A DNA stretch of 64,000 nt from Verrucomicrobiales bacterium (GTDB taxonomy: Bacteria; Verrucomicrobiota; Verrucomicrobiia; Limisphaerales; UBA11320), in contig JAEUHE010000067.1 of NCBI GenBank assembly GCA_016793885.1, forward strand, positions 59,504 to 123,503, given 5' to 3'. Each line of letters begins with the position of its first letter. The first letter of the stretch is position 1. Of this stretch, positions 35,313 to 44,106 are shown piece by piece. The notes beneath the pieces are model-generated. The model was not told where the DNA came from. It saw nothing but the letters and a program-made list of their open reading frames with translations, and searched no databases. The position numbers and the translations under genes were made by a program.

Positions 35313-36365
35313 TCAGCCCCGGAGGAGCTCGCGCTGCCAGCTCATCAGTTCGGCCGAAGCCTGGTCCCAATCCTGGGCTAGAGCCGCGAGTGTGGCCCGG
35401 CTGGCGATGACGGTCGGATCCATGGCGAGCTCCGTCGCACGCTGGTTGCGACGTTTCTCCAATTCGGCGAACCGACGTTTGCTCGCCTCGGTGGGAGGGG
35501 TGGCACGAACGCGGATCACGCTGGGCAACGGATGAGCCTTACGCCCTTGTTGGACCGCGTCCAGAATGCCTCGCCGACGGCGCGGGGTCAGATGTTTGGG
35601 GAGGAAACCCTCCAAGGATTTAGTGGCGTCGAGGCTGCTGGCCGCTAGCGCGATGACAATCTCAGAGGAGAGAATAAAATACGGCGGGCGATTGGCGGCT
35701 ACCGCCTCGCGCTCTCGCCACGTCCAGAGTTCTTTGAGGACGGCCAGAGCGCGCGGGGGGAGGTGTCGACTTCCCTTGATGCGCCAGATGAGGTCCGGGT
35801 CGGGAGGGGGGACATGGCTGTTGTCCGCTATCAATCGCTGGCACATCTCCTCGTGCCAACTCAGACGTCCTTTGGCTTTGAGTTCATCGCGAATCAGGTT
35901 GGAGAGGGGCCAGAGATGGGCGATGTCGTTCAGGGCGTAGGCCTCCATGCGCGGAGTGAGCGGTCGCCGAGCCCAGTTGGCCTTCTGTGGACCTTTCTCC
36001 AGGGTGATGCCCAAGAAACTGGATAGCAAGTGAGTCAATCCGAACTCGCGAATTCCCAGCAGCCGAGCCGCCAACATGGTGTCGAACACGGCCGTAGGGA
36101 CGAAGTCCAAGTCCTTGCGCAGCATTCGCATGTCGTAGTCGCCCCCATGGAGTATCAGGGTGTGCGGCTTTAGTGCAGCCAGCAAAGGCTTTAGATCCAG
36201 CCCCGCCAATGGGTCGACTAATCGGTTGCCGCCCGGCACACCGATCTGCAGCAGGCAAAGCTTCTCCGGATAGGCGTGCAGACTGTCCGCCTCCGTATCA
36301 ATCGCCAACCAAGATGCGTTCTCCAAGGACGGCAACCACTCCGCCAGCTTGGCCTCGCTGTTAAT
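35313..36365 (-). CDS. rnd: ribonuclease D
   Basis: 350 residues from a GTG at 36363-36365, which gives the usual RNase D start; an in-frame TTG at 36414-36416 would add 17 residues. 3'-5' exoribonuclease of the DEDD type used in tRNA maturation. The Exo motifs are present: AIDTEADSL, HGGDYDMRML and YALNDIAHLWPL. The region after about residue 190 (LPPRALAVLKELWTWREREA) corresponds to the HRDC domain. Divergent from the aldehyde dehydrogenase gene. Confidence 0.9.
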   Translation of the reverse strand: MNSEAKLAEWLPSLENASWLAIDTEADSLHAYPEKLCLLQIGVPGGNRLVDPLAGLDLKPLLAALKPHTLILHGGDYDMRMLRKDLDFVPTAVFDTMLAARLLGIREFGLTHLLSSFLGITLEKGPQKANWARRPLTPRMEAYALNDIAHLWPLSNLIRDELKAKGRLSWHEEMCQRLIADNSHVPPPDPDLIWRIKGSRHLPPRALAVLKELWTWREREAVAANRPPYFILSSEIVIALAASSLDATKSLEGFLPKHLTPRRRRGILDAVQQGRKAHPLPSVIRVRATPPTEASKRRFAELEKRRNQRATELAMDPTVIASRATLAALAQDWDQASAELMSWQRELLRG

Positions 36366-36490
36366 CACGGGGGTGAGCTTAGGGGCAACACGGCCCCGGG
36401 TGAAGGGCGAAGCCAAAAAAATCGAAAATCAATATTCAGGCTAGCCAGACTTCCAGAACTGCCTATAGTCCGTATACGTATTGTTTTGCC

Positions 36491-37924
36491 ATGAGCACTG
36501 TACCGCACATTCCGGTTCTTCGATTGGGTCGGGTTTATGAAAGTTTGGATAAGATCACCGTCCAGGATCATCGGACGGGGGAGGCCCGAGCCGAAGTTTC
36601 CACTGTCAATGCCGGCATTATCCGCAAGGATTTGCAAAAAATCGGTTCAGCGCGGGCCGCGCTGCGGCGATTTACGACGTCTCAGCTGATCGAGTTGAGC
36701 GCCAAGGCCGGGGGGTTATTCCTCAATGGAACACTGCCGTTGGGCGACAAGGGCCATCAGCAGTCACCCCAGGATTATGTGGAGACTCTCAGTGCTACCA
36801 GCGGGTTGCCGTATGCGATGGTGCGTCGCAACATGGCCAAAATTCACCACGCGCTTCTGGAGATGAAGACCGTCCTTAACGGTCTTACTCGCGGTTTGGA
36901 TCTGAGCATTATCGACACCGGCTACGGCGTGGTCAGTGGCTCGCCCTGCAGCTACTATCCGACGACTCAAGCGCTTGGGCTGGTCATGCCCAGCAACTCT
37001 CCGGCCGTTAACTCTCTTTGGCTTCCGGCGATCGCTCTCAAAACCCCGGTGGTAATCAAGCCAGGAAAGGAGGAGCCTTGGACCCCTTATCGTCTCATTC
37101 AGGCCTTCATTGCAGCTGGTGTTCCCGCGGAGGCTTTCGGTTTCTATGCGACCGACCATGAAGGGGCGGGCGAGATCCTCAAGTCTTGTGGACGTGCCCT
37201 CATCTTTGGGGACAAGAACACCACCCAACAATATGCTAATAATCCGGCCATCCAGATCCATGGGCCAGGGTTTAGCAAGATTTTGATCGGTGAGGACCAG
37301 ATCGAGAACTGGCCGGAGTATATCGATCTGATGGCTGGCAGCATCTCCGATAATGGTGGCCGTTCTTGCATCAACGCCAGTGCTGTCGTGGTCCCCAAGT
37401 ATGCGGCGGAAATTGCCGATGCTCTGGCGCGCAAGCTGGGCCCCATCGAGCCGCTGCCTAACGACAACGAGGCTGCGAAGCTCTCGGGCTTTGCCAATCC
37501 CAAGATGGCTGATTACATCAATAACGCCATCGAGGCCGATTTGAAGATTGCCGGAGCTGAGGATGTGACGGCCACTTATCGACAGGGGCCCCGCCAGGTC
37601 GTTTTCCAGGGTGGGACCTATCTGCGGCCGACGATTGTCCGCTGCGATTCTTTCACGCATCCTCTGGCCAACCGGGAATTCCTGTGTCCTTACGCCAGCG
37701 TGGTTCAAGTGCCACAGCGGGAAATGCTGAAGCAGATCGGACCCAGCTTGGTGGTGACGGCCATTACCAAAGACCCCGCGTTTACGCAGGAGTTACTCGA
37801 TTCCCCACTCATCGAACGTTTGAATCTCGGACCTATTTCGACAATGAAGATCTCCTGGGATCAGCCACACGAAGGCAACATGTTCGAGTTTCTTTACAAG
37901 CGACGGTCGATCGAGCGAGCGTAG
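36491..37924 (+). CDS. aldehyde dehydrogenase superfamily protein lacking the usual general base
   Basis: 477 residues. The oxidoreductase fold is clear: Asn169 (MPSNSPAVNS), the NAD-binding Lys190 (VVIKPGKEEP) and the catalytic Cys293 (GGRSCINAS). The ELGG motif that carries the catalytic Glu in ordinary hydrolytic members is replaced by HGPG at 257-260. Loss of that Glu is typical of CoA-acylating aldehyde dehydrogenases, so a thioester product or acyl reduction is possible; this is inference. An iron alcohol dehydrogenase follows 7 nt downstream, so the pair could interconvert an alcohol, its aldehyde and an acid or acyl-CoA. Substrate unknown. Confidence 0.82.
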   Translation: MSTVPHIPVLRLGRVYESLDKITVQDHRTGEARAEVSTVNAGIIRKDLQKIGSARAALRRFTTSQLIELSAKAGGLFLNGTLPLGDKGHQQSPQDYVETLSATSGLPYAMVRRNMAKIHHALLEMKTVLNGLTRGLDLSIIDTGYGVVSGSPCSYYPTTQALGLVMPSNSPAVNSLWLPAIALKTPVVIKPGKEEPWTPYRLIQAFIAAGVPAEAFGFYATDHEGAGEILKSCGRALIFGDKNTTQQYANNPAIQIHGPGFSKILIGEDQIENWPEYIDLMAGSISDNGGRSCINASAVVVPKYAAEIADALARKLGPIEPLPNDNEAAKLSGFANPKMADYINNAIEADLKIAGAEDVTATYRQGPRQVVFQGGTYLRPTIVRCDSFTHPLANREFLCPYASVVQVPQREMLKQIGPSLVVTAITKDPAFTQELLDSPLIERLNLGPISTMKISWDQPHEGNMFEFLYKRRSIERA

Positions 37925-37931
37925 TGGCTGC

Positions 37932-39095
37932 ATGACGTCCATTCCCCCAGGCCTCACCGAGCTGCCGGCGTTCGAGTACGCGCCCCGCACGCGTTTGGTT
38001 TTTGGTGCTGGCAGTGTGGTCCGAGTGGGGGAGTTTGCTCGGGAGAGCGGCGGCAACAGAGTTCTTCTGGTCACCGACCCTGGTCTGGTCAAGGTGGGGC
38101 ACGCTGGGCGCATTCGGGAGTTGCTCGTTCAGGCGGGTATGTCGGTGACGACGTTCGATCGAGTTCGTGAGAATCCTACCACCCGGGACGTCGACGACTG
38201 CCTCCAGATAGCGCGGGAGCACCGGGTTGACTTAATAGTGGGCTTGGGTGGAGGAAGCTCCATGGATACCGCCAAGGGCTGCAATTTCCTGCTCACCAAT
38301 GGGGGGCAGATGAAGGATTATTGGGGTGTTGGCAAGGCTACCCGGCCGATGCTGCCCCTGATTGCCATACCTACCACAGCTGGAACGGGGAGCGAGTGCC
38401 AGTCTGCGGCCTTGATTGCCGATGAGGCCACTCACCAAAAGATGGCCTGCCTGGATCCTAAAGCAGCCGCCCGGGTGGCTGTGTTGGATCCGGAATTGAC
38501 CCTCTCGCAGCCGCCCCGAGTGACTGCTTGCACCGGACTGGATGCTCTGGCTCATGCCGTGGAATCCGCGGTCACCACCCGACGCAATCCGCTCTCGCAG
38601 GCCTATTCCCGCGAAGCCTTTCGGCTCTGCGCCGGCGCATTCGACGCCGTATTGCAGGGGCCGACCGATGTGGCGTCTCGGGGACGCATGCTTCTCGGCG
38701 CGGCGCTGGCGGGGACCGCCATTGAGAACTCCATGTTGGGGGCTGCGCACGCGGCAGCCAACCCGCTCACCGCTCACTTCAACATCGTACACGGGCAGGC
38801 GGTGGGAATGCTGCTGCCCGCGGTGGTTCGCCTCAACGGCGCCGATCCGGTGCCGGCAGCTCTTTACCGGGAGCTTGCCCGGAGCATCGGTCTGTCCTCC
38901 GTGGGTGATCTGGCGGACTTTCTCAGCCAAGCGCTCCGCACGGCGGGAGTGCCCGAGTCATTAGCTCAATGTGGTCTCCAAGAGAAGGATCTGGGAGGGC
39001 TGGCGGAAGAAGCAGCACGTCAATGGACAGCTCGCTTCAACCCCGTTCCAGTGGACGCCACCAGTTTCGCCGAGCTTTACCGGGCGATTCTCTAA
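37932..39095 (+). CDS. iron-containing alcohol dehydrogenase
   Basis: 387 residues of the group III (FucO/DhaT-like) family. The NAD-binding GGGSSMDTAK motif is at 106-115 and the metal ligands Asp204, His208, His273 and His287 are all present (GLDALAHAVES, AAHAAANPLTAHFNIVHG). It begins 7 nt after the aldehyde dehydrogenase and is surely co-transcribed. It should reduce an aldehyde to an alcohol or the reverse; lactaldehyde, a diol or a longer alcohol are all open. Confidence 0.93.
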   Translation: MTSIPPGLTELPAFEYAPRTRLVFGAGSVVRVGEFARESGGNRVLLVTDPGLVKVGHAGRIRELLVQAGMSVTTFDRVRENPTTRDVDDCLQIAREHRVDLIVGLGGGSSMDTAKGCNFLLTNGGQMKDYWGVGKATRPMLPLIAIPTTAGTGSECQSAALIADEATHQKMACLDPKAAARVAVLDPELTLSQPPRVTACTGLDALAHAVESAVTTRRNPLSQAYSREAFRLCAGAFDAVLQGPTDVASRGRMLLGAALAGTAIENSMLGAAHAAANPLTAHFNIVHGQAVGMLLPAVVRLNGADPVPAALYRELARSIGLSSVGDLADFLSQALRTAGVPESLAQCGLQEKDLGGLAEEAARQWTARFNPVPVDATSFAELYRAIL

Positions 39096-39097
39096 TT

Positions 39098-39478
39098 TCA
39101 CTTCTCCACGATCTTCAACTCGTAACCGGGGGACAGCTTGCTGTCACGCCCTGGCTGGCCGAAGCGGCTGTAGTCGTAGTCGAATTTGAAATGGTAGCTA
39201 ACGAGGTCTTTTCCTTTGGCAACCGGGATGGTGCCTTCCCACCGGTTCTCCGTCTTGAGAGTGCGGCGCATCGGGTAGGAGTCCAGTCCGATCACCACGG
39301 TGGGAGTGATGGTGTGATGTTGGAGGGACTGCTGTTTCGTGGTGAGTTCCACCTCAACGGTGTAGACGCCCGTCTCATTGCGAACATACTGGGACGGGGT
39401 GAGATTGGTGATGGTGGTGTTGGCGCAACCCGAAACCAGGATCCCTATCAGTGCAACCGCCAGGAAATTTCGCATCAT
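39098..39478 (-). CDS. small lipoprotein of unknown function
   Basis: 126 residues from the ATG at 39476-39478. A longer frame continues upstream but covers the start of the sigma factor on the other strand and is not protein-like. The signal peptide ends in a good lipobox, LVSGC, with Cys18. The mature part (ETGVYTVEVELTTKQQSL, VSYHFKFDYDYSRFG) is beta-rich and shows no known family to me. It is divergent from the ECF sigma factor at 39590, with about 110 bases between them, so it may be its target or partner; that is only positional. Confidence 0.75.
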   Translation of the reverse strand: MMRNFLAVALIGILVSGCANTTITNLTPSQYVRNETGVYTVEVELTTKQQSLQHHTITPTVVIGLDSYPMRRTLKTENRWEGTIPVAKGKDLVSYHFKFDYDYSRFGQPGRDSKLSPGYELKIVEK

Positions 39479-39589
39479 AAGTATGTCAGGGGGCGAGCGT
39501 GCCGCGAGTGACCAGGGTTGGCAAGGTGGATTTAAGCCGAGAAATGATGTCGGATTTGGCATCGAGCGGGCATTATTTAGCAGAAGAAC

Positions 39590-41380
39590 ATGACCGAACT
39601 CGGCGACATGGCGCTCTTGCGGGCTTATTGCGACTCCCAATCGGAGGAGGCGTTCGCAGTTCTTGTGCGCCGGCACATCAACCTGGTGTACTCTGCCGCG
39701 CTCCGGCGGGTTCGCGATCCTCACTTGGCCGAGGAGGTGGTCCAGACGGTCTTTATCATCTTGGCCAGAAAGGCTTCGGTCCTTAAGGCGGGTACCATCC
39801 TGACAGGCTGGCTCTACCGCACCACCCAGTTCGCGGCCACGGCGGCACTCCGGACTCAACAACGTCGACAGCTTCGGGAACAGCATTCTATGGATCCGAC
39901 TCCCGCTCCCGAACCTGTCTGGGCCGAAATCGAGCCGCATATCGAGGGGGCGCTTTCCCGCCTGAGTGAGCCAGATCGTTGCGCGCTTTTGCTGCACTAT
40001 TTTGAAGGTAAGAACCATCGGGAGGTGGGGGCCGCGCTAGGTACTACGGAGGACGGGGCGCAAAAACGGGTTTCGCGCGCGCTCGAGAAGCTTCGCCGAT
40101 TGCTGGGCAAGTGGAGTCGGCTGGCCTCGATTACAACGCTGGGACACCTTCTGGCGGACCATGCGGTTCAGGCTGCTCCGGCTTCGCTGAGTGCGACCGT
40201 CACAGCTGTTGCCATGAGCACCGCCGCCCCGGCCGTTGGGATTTCTTTAACCACACTCACCACTCTGAAACTTATGGCTTGGACTAAAACGAAAACCACT
40301 TTGTTCGCGGTCGCTGCTGCCGTTCTCTTCCTCGGGGTTGGAACTGTCGGAGTGATGCGTCTGATTTCCGGAGCGACGCCGGCCTCAAATTTCGCGGGGT
40401 CCTGGGAGGGAACTCTCGAAGCGGGGGAGGCTACCCTCCGCATTGTCGCGAAGCTTAGCCGGGCCCCAGATGGCACCTACTCGGCCCTCCTCGACAGTAT
40501 CGATCAGGGGGTCAAAGACATTCCCGTCACGCAGGTGAAGGTGAAGGGAAACAGCGCCCGCATCGAACTCGCCCCATTGAACGCGGTCTTCGAGGGACGA
40601 ATGAGCGGGGATGAGAAGCAGTGGTCTGGCACGTGGACGCAACTCGGCCGGGCGCGCGAATTCTCCCTCATGCGAACGGATCAGCCTACTGCGATTTCCA
40701 CGCCGATACCCGACTCGGTGCTCCGTACCCAGCCGGGATCAGGATTACAGGGCTATTGGAAAGGTGTGCTGTCCGCCGGCCCGACCCAGCTGCGTGTGGC
40801 TTTCAAGATCATGGATGCCGGAGCCGGCAAGTGGGTCGCCTCCCTCGATAGCTTGGATCAAGGCGCACGAAACCTCCCGGTTACCGGAGTGACTTTTCAC
40901 AAGCCGGTGGTGGAGCTGGAGGTTCCGGGGGTGGGCGGGTTCTACGAGGGAAAAATGAATCCAGCAGGCACAGCGATTGACGGGGAGTGGACTCAGGGTG
41001 GCAAGAGCATGCCTTTGGTCTTAGCCCGGGGTGAGCCGGATGCCGATCCAATAGCGGTTGGCTCGTTGGTGGCCGATAAGGACACCGATCCGCAAGGCGA
41101 GTGGAAGGGGATGTTGGATATCAAGGGGACGAAACTGCGAATTGACCTGAGAATCGCCAAGCTCCCGGAAGGCGGCTTTTCAGCTGCCTTGGATAGTCCG
41201 GATCAAGGAGCGAAGGGCATCCCTGCCAATCGAGTGCGTCACAATCCGCCGCAGGTTCAGGTCGAGTGGGCTGCCATCGGTGCCTCTTACCAGGGGAAGT
41301 TGGAGGGATCGAAACTCAACGGCCACTGGCAGCAGGGTCCGATGCGCCTACCTTTGGACTTCACTCGCCAAAAGCCCTGA
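39590..41380 (+). CDS. ECF sigma factor fused to a transmembrane helix and three extracytoplasmic repeats
   Basis: 596 residues. Sigma region 2 is at about 10-85 ([16 protein letters not shown]) and region 4 at 115-175 ([15 protein letters not shown], helix-turn-helix). A linker with HAVQAAP (191-197) leads to [10 protein letters not shown] and one transmembrane helix at 236-257. The outside part has three repeats of about 95 residues (268-363, 386-481, 500-594) with W.G.L, LDSxDQGAK and W.QG motifs. In one polypeptide it thus has promoter recognition, membrane anchor and a likely sensor. No separate anti-sigma gene is adjacent. A second gene with the same linker is at 45758. Confidence 0.85.
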   Translation: MTELGDMALLRAYCDSQSEEAFAVLVRRHINLVYSAALRRVRDPHLAEEVVQTVFIILARKASVLKAGTILTGWLYRTTQFAATAALRTQQRRQLREQHSMDPTPAPEPVWAEIEPHIEGALSRLSEPDRCALLLHYFEGKNHREVGAALGTTEDGAQKRVSRALEKLRRLLGKWSRLASITTLGHLLADHAVQAAPASLSATVTAVAMSTAAPAVGISLTTLTTLKLMAWTKTKTTLFAVAAAVLFLGVGTVGVMRLISGATPASNFAGSWEGTLEAGEATLRIVAKLSRAPDGTYSALLDSIDQGVKDIPVTQVKVKGNSARIELAPLNAVFEGRMSGDEKQWSGTWTQLGRAREFSLMRTDQPTAISTPIPDSVLRTQPGSGLQGYWKGVLSAGPTQLRVAFKIMDAGAGKWVASLDSLDQGARNLPVTGVTFHKPVVELEVPGVGGFYEGKMNPAGTAIDGEWTQGGKSMPLVLARGEPDADPIAVGSLVADKDTDPQGEWKGMLDIKGTKLRIDLRIAKLPEGGFSAALDSPDQGAKGIPANRVRHNPPQVQVEWAAIGASYQGKLEGSKLNGHWQQGPMRLPLDFTRQKP

Positions 41381-41432
41381 GCCCTGCTCGGAGATTGCCA
41401 TTCGCAGATGACGGTGGTGAACTTCTCACCAC

Positions 41433-42836
41433 ATGACGAATCGTATCTTTCGCGTGGTCCTGGGAGTGGTGGTTCTCCTTATGGGTCGCGAGATCGTCCC
41501 TGCCGCGGAGCATCCCTCGGAAGCGCCCGCGGACATCGTTGTAACCTTGCAGCCGCACCAGATTGTAGCCGCCCGGATCCTGACTGCGGCGCAGGAAGGG
41601 GATCAGGCGCATCGCCGACTAGCCGAGCTGTGCGACACTTTTGGTCCGCGCATCACCGGCTCTACGAATCTGGAATCGGCGATCGATTGGATACTGAACC
41701 AGCTTCGGCTCGATGGATTCAGCCGCGTCCGTGGAGAACCTGTGACGGTTCCGAACTGGGTGCGGGGTGCGGAATCCCTGGAACTTCGGCTGCCCCGACG
41801 ACAATCGTTGAGGATCCTGGGCGTCGGAGGGACGTCGCCAACGCCGGAGGCGGGTATCGAAGCGGAAGTGCTGGTGGTTACCGACTTCGCGGAACTCAAG
41901 CGACGCTCAGCGGAGGCCGTTGGAAGGATCGTCTTGTTCGATCTCCCGTTCACCGATTACGGATCCACCGTGGCGATTCGTACGCGGGGAGCGATGGAAG
42001 CTGCCCAGGCGGGGGCCGTCGCCAGCTTGATTCGTTCCGTGGGTCCATTCTCCATGCAGACACCGCATACCGGCATCATGCAGAAGACGGTGGGGGAACG
42101 TTCCATCCCTCACGCCGCGATCACCCTGGAGGATGCGGCCATGTTCCGACGGATGCAGGACCGCGGCCAACGGATCGTTGTTCACCTCAAACTCGCCTCG
42201 GCGACCCTCCCTGACGCCATTTCCCGCAACGTCGTGGCCGAGTATCTCGGCCGGGAGTTTCCTGACGAAGTTGTGGTGGTAGGCGGGCACATCGACTCGT
42301 GGGACGTGGGGCAGGGTGCAGTGGATGATGGAGGTGGTTGCATCGCTGCGTGGGAGGCGATTCGATTGGTGAAGCGGTTGGGACTACAGCCCCGTCGGAC
42401 TCTGCGGCTCGTGTTGTGGACAGGCGAAGAGAACGGGCTGTGGGGCGCGAAGGCCTATCGCAAAGCCCATGAACGGGAGCTGGCGAACCACGTTCTGGCG
42501 ATTGAGTCCGACCGAGGCGTGTTCGCGCCGGAGGGTTTCGCTTTTACCGGCAGTGGAAAGGCTTTACCCTGGATTCAGGAGATAGCCAAACCGCTTCGAA
42601 CCCTACGTGCCGAACGAATCACGCTGGGCAATGGCGGAATGGATGTCATGGAGCTGATTCAGGGCGGAGTGCCGGTAATGGACCTGGTGGTCGATCGCAC
42701 ACGCTACTTTTGGTATCATCACAGCGAGGCGGATACCGTGGATAAAGTGGATCCCAGAGAACTGAATCTTTGTATCGGTACTTTGGCGGTGATGGCCCAC
42801 GGAGTGGCTGATATGCCGTTACGCCTGCCTAGATGA
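41433..42836 (+). CDS. secreted M28 family metallopeptidase (carboxypeptidase Q-like)
   Basis: 467 residues with an N-terminal signal (FRVVLGVVVLLMGREIVPAAE). A PA-like insert lies around residues 120-270. The two-zinc site is complete: GGHIDSWD (His, Asp), VDDGGG (bridging Asp), TGEENGLWG (catalytic Glu and ligand), ESDRG (Asp) and WYHHSEADT (His). The order matches the plasma glutamate carboxypeptidase/carboxypeptidase Q subgroup. It likely releases amino acids from peptides outside the cytoplasm. Followed 16 nt later by galK. Confidence 0.92.
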   Translation: MTNRIFRVVLGVVVLLMGREIVPAAEHPSEAPADIVVTLQPHQIVAARILTAAQEGDQAHRRLAELCDTFGPRITGSTNLESAIDWILNQLRLDGFSRVRGEPVTVPNWVRGAESLELRLPRRQSLRILGVGGTSPTPEAGIEAEVLVVTDFAELKRRSAEAVGRIVLFDLPFTDYGSTVAIRTRGAMEAAQAGAVASLIRSVGPFSMQTPHTGIMQKTVGERSIPHAAITLEDAAMFRRMQDRGQRIVVHLKLASATLPDAISRNVVAEYLGREFPDEVVVVGGHIDSWDVGQGAVDDGGGCIAAWEAIRLVKRLGLQPRRTLRLVLWTGEENGLWGAKAYRKAHERELANHVLAIESDRGVFAPEGFAFTGSGKALPWIQEIAKPLRTLRAERITLGNGGMDVMELIQGGVPVMDLVVDRTRYFWYHHSEADTVDKVDPRELNLCIGTLAVMAHGVADMPLRLPR

Positions 42837-42852
42837 TTCACCTGAGCTAAAC

Positions 42853-44043
42853 ATGGAACCTCCCACCGACGTTTCAGCCCTGTCGACCGAAGCGAGCCGG
42901 CGGTTCGCGGCGAGATTTGGTCGTGAACCTCGCTACGTGGTAGCCGCTCCTGGTCGGGTCAACGTTATTGGGGAGCATACTGACTATAATGACGGGTTCG
43001 TGTTGCCCATGGCGATTGAGCGATACACGGTGATCGCGGCCGATCCCGTCTCGACTACGAAGATTCGAATGGGCAGCAGCCAGGCGGAAGAAGAGCTGGC
43101 GCTGGACTTCGCCGCCACAGTTCAGCCGGCCGAGCCTCGATGGGGGAACTACGTGCGCGGCGTTCTCGCTGGTTTTCAAAAGCTGCAGCAACCTGTTCCA
43201 GGTTTCGATGCTTGGATCGTGTCCAATGTGCCACTGGGAGGTGGGCTTTCCAGCAGTGCATCTCTGGAGGTGGCGATGGCCACCCTGTTGGAAACCTTAG
43301 GCGGAAGCCCGCTCGAACCGGTGACGAAGGCTTTGATATGCCAGCAGGCGGAGCACGAGTTCGCCGGCGTTCCTTGTGGGATCATGGATCAGTTTGTCTC
43401 GGTGATGGCTCAAGCAAATCACTTGCTGCTGCTCGATTGTCGATCCCGTGCCACGGAGCTCATCCCGCTCGTGGATCCGCAGGTTTCGGTTCTCATTATC
43501 AACTCGAACGTGAAACACGAACTCACCGGGGGTGAATATGCCGAACGACGGTCTCAGTGTGAGGAAGCGGCCAGGATCTTTGGCGTGCGCTCGTTGCGGG
43601 ACGCGAATCGATCTCATCTGGAGTCGGCCTCCCCATGCCTGACGCCCTTGGTCCGCCGCCGGGCGCGGCATGTGATTTCTGAGATTGAGCGGACGATTCA
43701 GGCGGCTCGGGAAGTCCGCTCCGGCGATTGGACTGAGGTTGGCCGGCTGATGTATGAGAGCCATACGTCGTTGCGACAGGATTTTGAAGTGAGCTGTGAG
43801 GAGTTGGACCTGTTAGTCGATTTGGCCGCTGAGATTGGCACCGCGGGTGGCGTCTTCGGTAGTCGCATGACGGGGGGTGGTTTTGGAGGCTGCACGGTGA
43901 GTCTCGTTGCGGCGGGCGCGGTTGAGAGCATTCAGCGTCAGATCCACGACGCCTATCGTACTCGTACGGGAATTGAGGCCTCGAGCTTCGTCTCCCGGCC
44001 GGCGGCAGGTGCTCGGATTCTGTGCAACTCAGCTAGGCGCTAG
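42853..44043 (+). CDS. galK: galactokinase
   Basis: 396 residues of the GHMP kinase family. The substrate signature GRVNVIGEHTDYNDGFVLP is at about 34-52, the ATP-binding GGGLSSSASLEVA at about 130, and the third motif MTGGGFGGCTVSLV near the C-terminus. Phosphorylates galactose at C1 for the Leloir pathway. galT and galE are not in the window. It lies between a peptidase and a GH43 glycosidase, so it may process galactose released from plant polysaccharide. Confidence 0.95.
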   Translation: MEPPTDVSALSTEASRRFAARFGREPRYVVAAPGRVNVIGEHTDYNDGFVLPMAIERYTVIAADPVSTTKIRMGSSQAEEELALDFAATVQPAEPRWGNYVRGVLAGFQKLQQPVPGFDAWIVSNVPLGGGLSSSASLEVAMATLLETLGGSPLEPVTKALICQQAEHEFAGVPCGIMDQFVSVMAQANHLLLLDCRSRATELIPLVDPQVSVLIINSNVKHELTGGEYAERRSQCEEAARIFGVRSLRDANRSHLESASPCLTPLVRRRARHVISEIERTIQAAREVRSGDWTEVGRLMYESHTSLRQDFEVSCEELDLLVDLAAEIGTAGGVFGSRMTGGGFGGCTVSLVAAGAVESIQRQIHDAYRTRTGIEASSFVSRPAAGARILCNSARR

Positions 44044-44106
44044 GGTACCCCTTTGTGGGGGCTTGCGGCGAAGCCTCTTCTTCGGAAATACTGGTCTTTA
44101 CTCACT

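Noticed and set aside
39479..40018. Long minus-strand extension of the small lipoprotein
   Set aside because: It covers the sigma factor start; the signal peptide with lipobox begins at 39478.
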